From assembly GCA_016887485.1 (NCBI GenBank), contig CP069394.1, forward strand, positions 2,542,001 to 2,606,000: a stretch of 64,000 bases of DNA. The letters run 5' to 3'. Positions 24,770 through 31,657 of this stretch are shown here, in pieces (within the stretch, counting starts at the first letter, position 1; every line of letters starts with the position of its first letter). The DNA comes from Chloroflexota bacterium. GTDB lineage: Bacteria > Chloroflexota > Anaerolineae > Anaerolineales > Anaerolineaceae. The translations under genes and the position numbers were made by a program. The notes below the pieces were generated by a model, which ran no database searches, was not told where the DNA came from, and saw only the letters and a list, made by a program, of their open reading frames with translations.

Positions 24770-25423
24770 TTAATATTGAGGCGCATCTTCTGCAGGGAGA
24801 GCGTATTCTTCCCAAAGCTTTTCAACGGTGGGTTTGACGATCCCATAATGGAATCCCCGCCGGCTCAGAAAGCCGCCCACTTTCTTTTGAAAGTCCAGCC
24901 TGGTTTCATGCTGACATTGTTTGGCCTTTTTGATCCCGGCCTGATATGCCAGCTCAGTCTGGTCGCCTCCAAAGCTTTCAAGCGCCTGTGCGATCACGTC
25001 ATCTGATACGCCCTTTAGGCGGAGCTCATAGGCTAATAGTCTGTCACTGCGTGGGCGAAAGGTGTTCCGGTTTTCAATCCAGAGCCGAGAGAATTCCAGA
25101 TCGTTGAGCAGGCTTTTCTCCACCAACTTGTTGAGAGTGGCTTTGATCACCTCTTCTTCGAATCCTTTTTCTGTTAGGCGTCTGCGGGTTTCTTCAATCG
25201 AACGAGGGCGGTGATTGATGAACTGCATGGCTTTCTGGAAGGCGATTTCGTAAGTGTCTTCCTTCTGCAATTTCTCGATCTCGGCCTCGGTCAATTTACG
25301 ACCCGGTGCCAACCAGCCGGCAACGAAACGAGATAGGCCGAACGCATATTCACCATCCAGATAAATGCTTACCCGTTGGTGGTTGCGCCTCTGAACCTTG
25401 ATGGCTGTGATCTCCCGTTCCAT
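24770..25423 (-). CDS. recX: Regulatory protein RecX
   Basis: The 217-residue protein shows the three-helix repeats of RecX: FQKAMQFINHRPRSIEETRRRL, written here as FQKAMQFINHRP then RSIEETRRRL, followed by LNDLEFSRLWIENR and YELRLKGVSDDVI. RecX caps or destabilises RecA filaments and so limits recombination. An N-terminal segment (MEREITAIKVQRRN...VSIYLDGEYAFGL) resembles the extension found in Firmicutes and Chloroflexota members. recA is not in the window. The gene ends one base from an in-frame ATG for rny, so the two are coupled. A 570-nt gene-free stretch lies upstream. Confidence 0.9.
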   Translation of the reverse strand: MEREITAIKVQRRNHQRVSIYLDGEYAFGLSRFVAGWLAPGRKLTEAEIEKLQKEDTYEIAFQKAMQFINHRPRSIEETRRRLTEKGFEEEVIKATLNKLVEKSLLNDLEFSRLWIENRNTFRPRSDRLLAYELRLKGVSDDVIAQALESFGGDQTELAYQAGIKKAKQCQHETRLDFQKKVGGFLSRRGFHYGIVKPTVEKLWEEYALPAEDAPQY

Positions 25424-25957
25424 CCCAACTTTCTACCTTTAAACAACAGACAGCCGTGAGCCTTCCCGATAGGCTACGACCGTCATATCAATAAGAATCT
25501 TTATTGTTGTTGATCCCGTATAGGATAGGGGACCTTAAACCTTGAGATGAATCCAACCGATTGAGGCGGTTCGTCTTGGGTTAAGTTGGTTTTTTCTATC
25601 CTGTACTCAAGTGTCTGACTCTAATCTTGACTCTGCTGGCCTCTGATTTAACTTCAGGGCCGCCGATACTTTTCAAAACTGATGTCATCCCATTTACTAT
25701 GCCAGGCTTTTCAGCCGGCGGAAAAATTTCGTACGATTCTATTTGATTGCCAGGTCGCAGCCCGATTTGCGGGCGCTGACGTGAGAATTTTCAATCACGC
25801 GTTATTTGGGCGTGACTTATTTTCCAATCCTAATTATACAATAAAAATCTGTTAATATAAGGCCTGGTCAAATTTTCGTAAAAACAAATTCAATGTAAGG
25901 AATCCAGATTCCACTATGTGATTTTTCTAGGAGATTCAGGATTGGTTCGTCAGAATT
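25424..25957. other. Gene-free stretch, possible structured RNA
   Basis: No convincing frame exists on either strand. On the minus strand, upstream of recX, AGGATAG (25595-25601 region) can pair with CTATCCT further on, and CTTGAG can pair with CTCAAG in a crossing order, which would make a pseudoknot. AACCG/CGGTT (near 25555-25571) forms a local hairpin. A TATAAT lies near 25835 on that strand. This could be a long recX leader or a separate small RNA. I do not recognise RNase P, tmRNA, SRP or 6S RNA signatures. Confidence 0.25.
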
Positions 25958-25986
25958 TTGGTTAATCAATCGACTCATGTTAAAAT
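25958..25986 (+). promoter_or_regulatory. Promoter giving a leaderless mRNA
   Basis: TTGGTT (25958-25963), a 17-nt spacer and TAAAAT (25981-25986) are followed by 7 nt and then ATG at 25994. The start codon sits where transcription should begin. Confidence 0.6.
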
Positions 25987-25993
25987 ACAATTT

Positions 25994-26452
25994 ATGGAAA
26001 CAAAAATTAACCAAATTGAGGTTGACCGGAATAAACGCCCAAGCTACCGGCAGCACAAGCGCCAAAGCTTCTGGCAGATCCTGCTGCCCATCTTATTGAG
26101 TATTTTGGTTGTGCTCGCGGGCCTGGCATTCCTGATTGTGATTGCCAATGGGGGCGACCCAATCGGGAAGCTCTCCACCTGGGCGGATACCTCATTAATC
26201 TGGCTATTATTGCCCATGATGGCGTTGGGTTTGGCGGCTGTCCTGCTCTTGGGCGCTATGATCTATGGATTAGCCCGGCTGTTGAAGGTCTTGCCGACCT
26301 ATACGGCAATGGTCCAGCATTATTTCAGCCTGGCCGCACGCTGGGTCAAGGCGATGGTTGAAAAGCTGCTTAACCCAGGGATGAAGCTGCGGGGCTATCA
26401 GGCTGGCATTGAGCACTTCTTCAAGTCGATATTTGGTTTGCTGCACCGATAA
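25994..26452 (+). CDS. Small membrane protein of unknown function
   Basis: The 152-residue protein is not recognised. A basic, polar N-terminus of about 28 residues precedes two strong hydrophobic helices (ILLPILLSILVVLAGLAFL and LIWLLLPMMALGLAAVLLL). A C-terminal region of about 60 residues follows that looks amphipathic and basic. The ATG at 25994 is placed by its promoter: it lies 7 nt after the -10 box, so upstream in-frame codons would not be transcribed. A second small membrane protein is encoded 74 nt downstream, suggesting a pair. Confidence 0.65.
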   Translation: METKINQIEVDRNKRPSYRQHKRQSFWQILLPILLSILVVLAGLAFLIVIANGGDPIGKLSTWADTSLIWLLLPMMALGLAAVLLLGAMIYGLARLLKVLPTYTAMVQHYFSLAARWVKAMVEKLLNPGMKLRGYQAGIEHFFKSIFGLLHR

Positions 26453-26526
26453 TCAATGAGCGGCGGTCCGACTTATCTTTCCCTGATATTCGGAGAGCCC
26501 CTGATGAAAAATACAAGGATGAAGAC

Positions 26527-26730
26527 ATGAACGATAAGAACTGGAAGGCATCAACTTTAGTGATTGGCACAGCGATTGGGGCGGCAGTCGGCGCACTTTC
26601 CGCATTTATCCTGATCAAACGATCTGAAGCGGAAAACACCAAACCAAAACTGACAACGAGTGAAGGTGTGCAGGTGGGCTTAGGTCTGCTTGGGTTGTTG
26701 CGTCTGATCTCCGGTGTTGGGTCAGATTGA
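26527..26730 (+). CDS. Very small membrane protein of unknown function
   Basis: The 67-residue protein has a glycine/alanine-rich hydrophobic segment (TLVIGTAIGAAVGALSAFIL) near the N-terminus, a charged middle and a second weaker Gly/Leu-rich stretch (VGLGLLGLLRLISG). The N-terminal part recalls YtxH-type small envelope proteins, but the match is too short to name. The ATG at 26527 follows AAGGATG with suitable spacing. It lies between another small membrane protein and RNase Z. Confidence 0.55.
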   Translation: MNDKNWKASTLVIGTAIGAAVGALSAFILIKRSEAENTKPKLTTSEGVQVGLGLLGLLRLISGVGSD

Positions 26731-26758
26731 CCCTTTCACTTTAGCATAGGTAAATCCA

Positions 26759-27682
26759 TTGTTTGAAATCACATTTTTAGGTACTTCTGCCTCCGCGCCA
26801 TCGGTACACCGGGGTCTTTCTTCCCTGATTGTGCAGCATGAGGATTATCGCTTTTTGGTGGATTGCGGTGAAGGCACCCAGCGCCAGATCCTGCGAGCGG
26901 GGACAGGTTTTAAACGGCTGAATCAGATCATCCTGACGCATGGTCATCTCGACCATATCCTGGGACTGGCGGGGATCATCTCCACATTTATGCGGTGGGA
27001 GGTCATGGATAAGATTGAGATCTATGGCACCCAGCATACGCTGGACCGGGTCTATGATCTGATCTATGGCGTGGTCTTGCGGGGCTATCGCGGTAAATCG
27101 CCGGTGGAACTACACGCGCTTGAACCGGGGCTGTTCTTTGAGACGGAGCGGTTTTCAGTTTCCGCCTTCTCAGTAGACCATCGCGGCTCAGATTCGTTGG
27201 GCTATCGCTTTGAAGAACGCAGCCGGCGGCCCTTCCTGCCGGAAAAAGCTGCTGAATTGAATATTCCCCCTGGCCCCTGGCGCAAAGATCTGGTCAATGG
27301 TCTGCCGATCACCCTGCCGGATGGCCGCCTGATTGATCCTGAACAGGTTCTGGGTGAGGCCCGCAAGGGGACCTCCCTGGTGGTTGTTGGAGATACCGGC
27401 CGGGTGGATAACCTCCTGCCTTATGTGCAGGATGCGGACGGTTTGGTGATTGAAGCAACCTACATCAATGCCGAGACGGAGCTGGCCGAGAATTTTGGCC
27501 ATATCACAGCCGCACAAGCTGCCGGATTGGCTAAAGAGGCCGGCGTAAAGAATTTGTATCTTACACATCTCTCCCGTCGTTACCGTGAGCGGGATGTGCT
27601 GGAAGAAGCCCAGGCTGTATTGCCGAATGCGATTGTAGCCCGGGATTTTGATCGATTCCAGATCAAGCGCGACGAAGAATAA
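26759..27682 (+). CDS. rnz: Ribonuclease Z (tRNA 3' endonuclease)
   Basis: The 307-residue protein starts at a TTG (26759). The zinc motif HGHLDH is at residues 61-66. FLGTSASAPSVHRG near the N-terminus is the RNase Z PxKxRN-region equivalent, DHRGSDSLGYRF gives a metal His, and VVVGDTGR and LTHLSRRY are the later ligands. A flexible-arm stretch lies around residues 150-190. It cleaves tRNA precursors after the discriminator base in the cytoplasm. The tRNA-Gln gene in this window encodes its own CCA, so RNase Z may act on other tRNAs or in decay. Confidence 0.93.
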   Translation: MFEITFLGTSASAPSVHRGLSSLIVQHEDYRFLVDCGEGTQRQILRAGTGFKRLNQIILTHGHLDHILGLAGIISTFMRWEVMDKIEIYGTQHTLDRVYDLIYGVVLRGYRGKSPVELHALEPGLFFETERFSVSAFSVDHRGSDSLGYRFEERSRRPFLPEKAAELNIPPGPWRKDLVNGLPITLPDGRLIDPEQVLGEARKGTSLVVVGDTGRVDNLLPYVQDADGLVIEATYINAETELAENFGHITAAQAAGLAKEAGVKNLYLTHLSRRYRERDVLEEAQAVLPNAIVARDFDRFQIKRDEE

Positions 27683-27714
27683 CCCCTCAATTTCAGTTGG
27701 ATAAGGATAGAAAA

Positions 27715-28590
27715 ATGGATTTTAGAGCGCGGCTCACAGCAGGCGAGATATTTGTCACTGACGGTGCAACCGGCACAAATTTACAGCGGGTGGGTTTGCC
27801 GGTGGGGGCGTCGGCTGAGGTTTGGGTGTTGGAAAACCCTGAGGGGATTGCCAGCCTGGAGCAGTCTTTTGTGGATGCCGGCTCTGATATTATTCTGACC
27901 TGCACCTTTGGCGGAACCCGTCACCGGCTGGATGCATCCGGCCTGGCGGACCGCTTTGAGGAAGTGAATCGCAAGGCGGTTGAGATAGCGCAAAAGGTGA
28001 CCAAGGGCACGGATGTGCTTGTGGCCGGTTCGATTGGCCCCACCGGGCATATGCTGGCGCCGCTGGGAACTCTGAAAGGGGAAGACGCCGAAGCGGATTT
28101 CCAGGCCCAGGCCAGGCTTCTGGTCGAGGCGGGCGTGAACCTGTTGGTGATCGAAACCCAATTTGATTTGAATGAAGCTATTGCAGCCATCCGTGGTGTG
28201 CGGGCAGTGGATGGGCAGATTCCATTGATCTGCTCCTTCAGCTATGACCGCGGCACCCGCACAATGATGGGCGTGAAGCCTGAGGATATGGCGGCAACTA
28301 TCGGTGCGCTGGATGTGGACGTGTTGGGGATCAATTGTGGCCGCAGCCTGGATGAGAACCTGCAGGCACTTGGTCAGCTGCGTCAGGCGACTGATAAACC
28401 GATTTGGTTCAAACCGAATGCCGGGATGCCTGAGATGGATGAGGATGGCAAGCCGACTTACTCCTTCAGCCCGACACAGATGGGCGCGTTGGTTCCGGAT
28501 TGGCTGGCCGCGGGCGCTCAATTGGTGGGCGGCTGTTGTGGTACCAGCCCGGAACACCTCGCGGAGATCGCTAAAGCCGCAAAAGGCTAG
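27715..28590 (+). CDS. Homocysteine S-methyltransferase family protein
   Basis: The protein is 291 residues from the ATG at 27715 (AAGGAT 6 nt upstream), forming one TIM-barrel homocysteine-binding module. The zinc-binding cysteines are Cys208 (GINCG) and Cys274-Cys275 (GGCCGTS), and the N-terminal DGATGTNLQRVG matches the family. It is about the size of the first module of cobalamin-dependent MetH. Possible roles are a stand-alone methyltransferase using S-methylmethionine or SAM, or one part of a split corrinoid methionine synthase. The sequence does not decide. It is 32 nt after rnz. Confidence 0.85.
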   Translation: MDFRARLTAGEIFVTDGATGTNLQRVGLPVGASAEVWVLENPEGIASLEQSFVDAGSDIILTCTFGGTRHRLDASGLADRFEEVNRKAVEIAQKVTKGTDVLVAGSIGPTGHMLAPLGTLKGEDAEADFQAQARLLVEAGVNLLVIETQFDLNEAIAAIRGVRAVDGQIPLICSFSYDRGTRTMMGVKPEDMAATIGALDVDVLGINCGRSLDENLQALGQLRQATDKPIWFKPNAGMPEMDEDGKPTYSFSPTQMGALVPDWLAAGAQLVGGCCGTSPEHLAEIAKAAKG

Positions 28591-28635
28591 TTCCCTTCAC
28601 TAAAACACGTTATTTCATTTAAATAAAATATCATG

Positions 28636-28665
28636 CCGTCCATAAAAATGGGCGGTTTAATTTTT
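28636..28665 (+). terminator. Terminator after the homocysteine methyltransferase gene
   Basis: CCGTCCAT and ATGGGCGG form an 8-bp stem (one G-T pair) around AAAA, followed by TTTAATTTTT. Confidence 0.75.
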
Positions 28666-28700
28666 AACTCCCGCTGGGTGGCGGAATAATGAGGATGTGT

Positions 28701-28706
28701 TAGAAT
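28701..28706 (+). promoter_or_regulatory. -10 box of maf, leaderless start
   Basis: TAGAAT is followed by 7 nt and the ATG at 28714. No ribosome binding site lies within the transcribed region. Confidence 0.5.
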
Positions 28707-28713
28707 CGCACCA

Positions 28714-29361
28714 ATGACGAAACTTATCCTGGCATCAAATTCCCCCCGTCGAAAAGAACTGCTTGCATTGTTCGGATGGCCTTTTGAGGTCCTTCCGGCG
28801 GATATTGACGAAAGTCAAAAAGCAGGCGAACCTCCTGTTGATTATGTCCGGCGTCTGGCCTGCGAAAAAGCGCAGGCGATTGCGTCCATACGGGAAGGAC
28901 TGATACTTGCTGCCGATACCATCGTGGTGGATGGGGAGGAACTGCTGGGTAAACCGATGGACGATGCGGATGCCCGGCGGATGCTGACCCAATTGCGCAG
29001 TCGGACCCATCAGGTCTATACCGGGATTGCGTTGATTGATACTGCATCCGGTGAGAGCGTGGATACCGTCTGCCGGACGGATGTGCCGATGCGTGCTTAT
29101 TCTGATGCAGAGCTGGAAGCCTATATCCAGACCGGTGACCCGCTGGATAAGGCGGGCGCATATGCTATCCAGCACAGCGATTTTCATCCGGTGGAGAATC
29201 TGGCGGGTTGTTATGCCTCCGTAATGGGGCTGCCGCTTTGTCATTTGACCGTGGCACTGCGCCGTTTCGGCTGGCAGGCCCCGGCTGACCTGTATGAACG
29301 CTGTCAGGAAACGCTGAACTATGAATGCCCGGTCTATAAGGAAATCCTGGGGTTGACCTAA
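28714..29361 (+). CDS. maf: Maf-like nucleoside triphosphate pyrophosphatase
   Basis: The 215-residue protein starts MTKLILASNSPRRKELL, the Maf substrate-binding signature, followed by EKAQAIA, AADTIVV, LGKPMDDADARRML and DKAGAYAIQ. The enzyme hydrolyses dTTP/UTP or modified pyrimidine NTPs and is linked to septum control in some bacteria. The C-terminus is about 20 residues longer than YhdE/Maf, adding a Cys-containing tail. It heads a run with two penicillin-binding proteins, a neighbourhood that fits a link between Maf and the division or elongation machinery. Confidence 0.92.
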   Translation: MTKLILASNSPRRKELLALFGWPFEVLPADIDESQKAGEPPVDYVRRLACEKAQAIASIREGLILAADTIVVDGEELLGKPMDDADARRMLTQLRSRTHQVYTGIALIDTASGESVDTVCRTDVPMRAYSDAELEAYIQTGDPLDKAGAYAIQHSDFHPVENLAGCYASVMGLPLCHLTVALRRFGWQAPADLYERCQETLNYECPVYKEILGLT

Positions 29362-29372
29362 AGGAGTATTCC

Positions 29373-31580
29373 TTGTCCATTTCCAAACAAAGGATCATCT
29401 CGATCTTCACCATTCTGCTCATCCTGCTGCCCAGTTTGGCAGGCTGCCAATCCGGCACGCCTGTCGCGGGTGATCCGACGCGGGTTGCTGCTGAGATCGG
29501 CCAGGTTGCGGCCGCCCAGGAAGTGGCAGCGGCGTTTTTGGCTGGCTGGGAAGCGGAAGATTATGCAGGGATGTATGGCCTGCTGTCTTCGCTCAGTCAG
29601 GATGCCCTTTCGCAGGATGGTTTCGCAGCGGAATACATGGATATTGCGAATACACTCACCCTGCAATCGCTGGAGGCTCAAGTTCTCTCCACTATTGCAG
29701 ACGGGGACTATGCTCAGGTGGCTTTCCGGGTCACCTTTCACACCCTGCTGGTCGGCGATCTCTCCCGTGAACCGGTGATGGGTCTAGTTTGGGAAGATCA
29801 CACCTGGCGGGTCCAATGGGAAATTGGATTGCTCTTGCCGGAACTGGCAGACGGCAGCCATCTTGAAATGGCCTATGATATCCCCGACAGGGGCAGCATC
29901 TTTGACCGGATTGGCGCACCTCTGGCGGGCTATGAAAATGCCATTGCGTTGGGGCTGGTCCCAGGAGAGATCCTGGCGGAACAGACTGATCTGATTTATG
30001 AGACTTTGGCGGAGCTGAGCGTCTATTCCGCTGACCGCCTGGCAGAGATGGTGGCGAACACCCCCGATGATTGGTATCTGCCGGTGGTGACCCTGTCACG
30101 AGATGATGTCGCGCCCTATCTGGATGTCCTGAGGGACCTTAGCGGCGTGAGCATTGAAGAATTCCGTACTCGCACTTATCTGGAAGATGGCATTGCCCCG
30201 CACGCGCTGGGCTATATGCTGTTTATTCCCGAAGATGAAATTGAGGACTATGTCCGGCTAGGTTATCGCCAGGATGAACAGATTGGCGCCGCCGGTTTGG
30301 AAGCGATCTATGAAGAGCAGCTGGCTGGGAAACGAGGTGGTTCGCTCTATTTGGTCGGGCCGGATGGTGAGATTGAATATCTGCTGGCATCAGGGGATTC
30401 GGTGGCTGGCGATTCGCTCTATACCACGCTTGACCGCACCCTTCAATTCAAATTACAACAATCTCTGGGCGATCTGAACGCGGCTGTGGTAGTGATGGAA
30501 GTGGATAGCGGTCGGGTGCTGGCGATGGTATCCAATCCCGGCTTTGATCCGAATGCCTTTGACGCGGACACCCTGGATTCCGATCTGCTGACCTCGTATT
30601 TCACGGATGAAGCCCAGCCGCTCTTTAATCGGGCTACCCAGGGGCAATATCCGCCGGGTTCGATCTTTAAGATCATCTCGATGTCAGCGGCTCTTGAGGC
30701 TGGCGTTTATTCAGCCCTGTCCACCTTCAACTGCCAGCACGCCTATTGGACCTGCAACAGTGTTTACCTCTATGACTGGACCTATTCCCACGGCATCAGT
30801 GCCAGCGGGACTCTGACCCTGCCTGAAGGCTTGATGCGCTCCTGCAACCCCTGGTTCTACAGGGTGGGGGAAACGCTTTTTTCCGAAGGCTATGAGAGTG
30901 CGCTGTCTGATATGGCGGAGGGCTTCGGTTTGGGGCAGGAGACCGGGATTGAGATCGCCGAGGCGAGCGGGAATATCCCCGAAACAGCTGCGAATTGTGT
31001 GACCAGCAGTCAGATGGCGATTGGGCAGGGGGAGATTCTGGTGACGCCTCTGCAAATTGCGACATTTATTTCCGCCATAGCGAATGGCGGCACGCTTTAC
31101 CGGCCGGTTTTGGTGGAAGCGACCAAGGCCCTGAACAGTGACCCGGTCCAGCTCTTTGAGCCGGAGGCAATAGCTGAGCTGCCGATCTCTGAGAAGACCC
31201 TGCAGACGATTTTGGAAGCGATGCGATTGGTGGTGGAAGATTCCCGCGGAACAGCTAATTGGGCGCTGCGCAATCTGGATTATGCCATATCCGGTAAGAC
31301 TGGCACGGCTCAAACCCCAACCGGGAATTCGCATGCCTGGTTCGCCGGCTTTACTCGTGAAAATGACCCGGATCACCCGAATATTGCGGTGGTCGTGATT
31401 ATCGAAAATGGGGGTGAGGGTTCCGAAATGGCAGCCCCGGTGTTCATGCGGGCGGTCTCGCTCTACTTCTCCGATGGAGAAGACCCGGGCGAATTGATGC
31501 CCTGGGAGGATGAACCCTTTGTGCCCTCCGTGCCTGATGAAACTGAGACGGTTGAGCCCGATTCCACATCTGGTGAATGA
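29373..31580 (+). CDS. MecA-like class B penicillin-binding lipoprotein 1
   Basis: The 735-residue protein starts at a TTG 11 nt after maf, with AGGAG upstream. The signal peptide ends in LAGC, so Cys25 should be lipid-modified; a lipobox on a transpeptidase is unusual outside the MecA/PBP3 group. An NTF2-like MecA N-terminal domain (about 45-150) and a dimerisation region precede the transpeptidase domain. That domain has SIFK (catalytic Ser430), SCN (490-492) and KTG (642-644). It cross-links peptidoglycan outside the membrane. A second copy follows directly. An acidic tail ends the protein. Confidence 0.9.
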   Translation: MSISKQRIISIFTILLILLPSLAGCQSGTPVAGDPTRVAAEIGQVAAAQEVAAAFLAGWEAEDYAGMYGLLSSLSQDALSQDGFAAEYMDIANTLTLQSLEAQVLSTIADGDYAQVAFRVTFHTLLVGDLSREPVMGLVWEDHTWRVQWEIGLLLPELADGSHLEMAYDIPDRGSIFDRIGAPLAGYENAIALGLVPGEILAEQTDLIYETLAELSVYSADRLAEMVANTPDDWYLPVVTLSRDDVAPYLDVLRDLSGVSIEEFRTRTYLEDGIAPHALGYMLFIPEDEIEDYVRLGYRQDEQIGAAGLEAIYEEQLAGKRGGSLYLVGPDGEIEYLLASGDSVAGDSLYTTLDRTLQFKLQQSLGDLNAAVVVMEVDSGRVLAMVSNPGFDPNAFDADTLDSDLLTSYFTDEAQPLFNRATQGQYPPGSIFKIISMSAALEAGVYSALSTFNCQHAYWTCNSVYLYDWTYSHGISASGTLTLPEGLMRSCNPWFYRVGETLFSEGYESALSDMAEGFGLGQETGIEIAEASGNIPETAANCVTSSQMAIGQGEILVTPLQIATFISAIANGGTLYRPVLVEATKALNSDPVQLFEPEAIAELPISEKTLQTILEAMRLVVEDSRGTANWALRNLDYAISGKTGTAQTPTGNSHAWFAGFTRENDPDHPNIAVVVIIENGGEGSEMAAPVFMRAVSLYFSDGEDPGELMPWEDEPFVPSVPDETETVEPDSTSGE

Positions 31581-31657
31581 CACAGTATAATCAAAACTTG
31601 GAAAATGCGCTGTTTGCCAATACTTAGCGGTTAATTCGCATTTTGGAGATATAAAAA

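Noticed and set aside
25424-25957. RNase P RNA, tmRNA, SRP RNA or 6S RNA
   Set aside because: None of the conserved core sequences of these RNAs could be found by eye on either strand.
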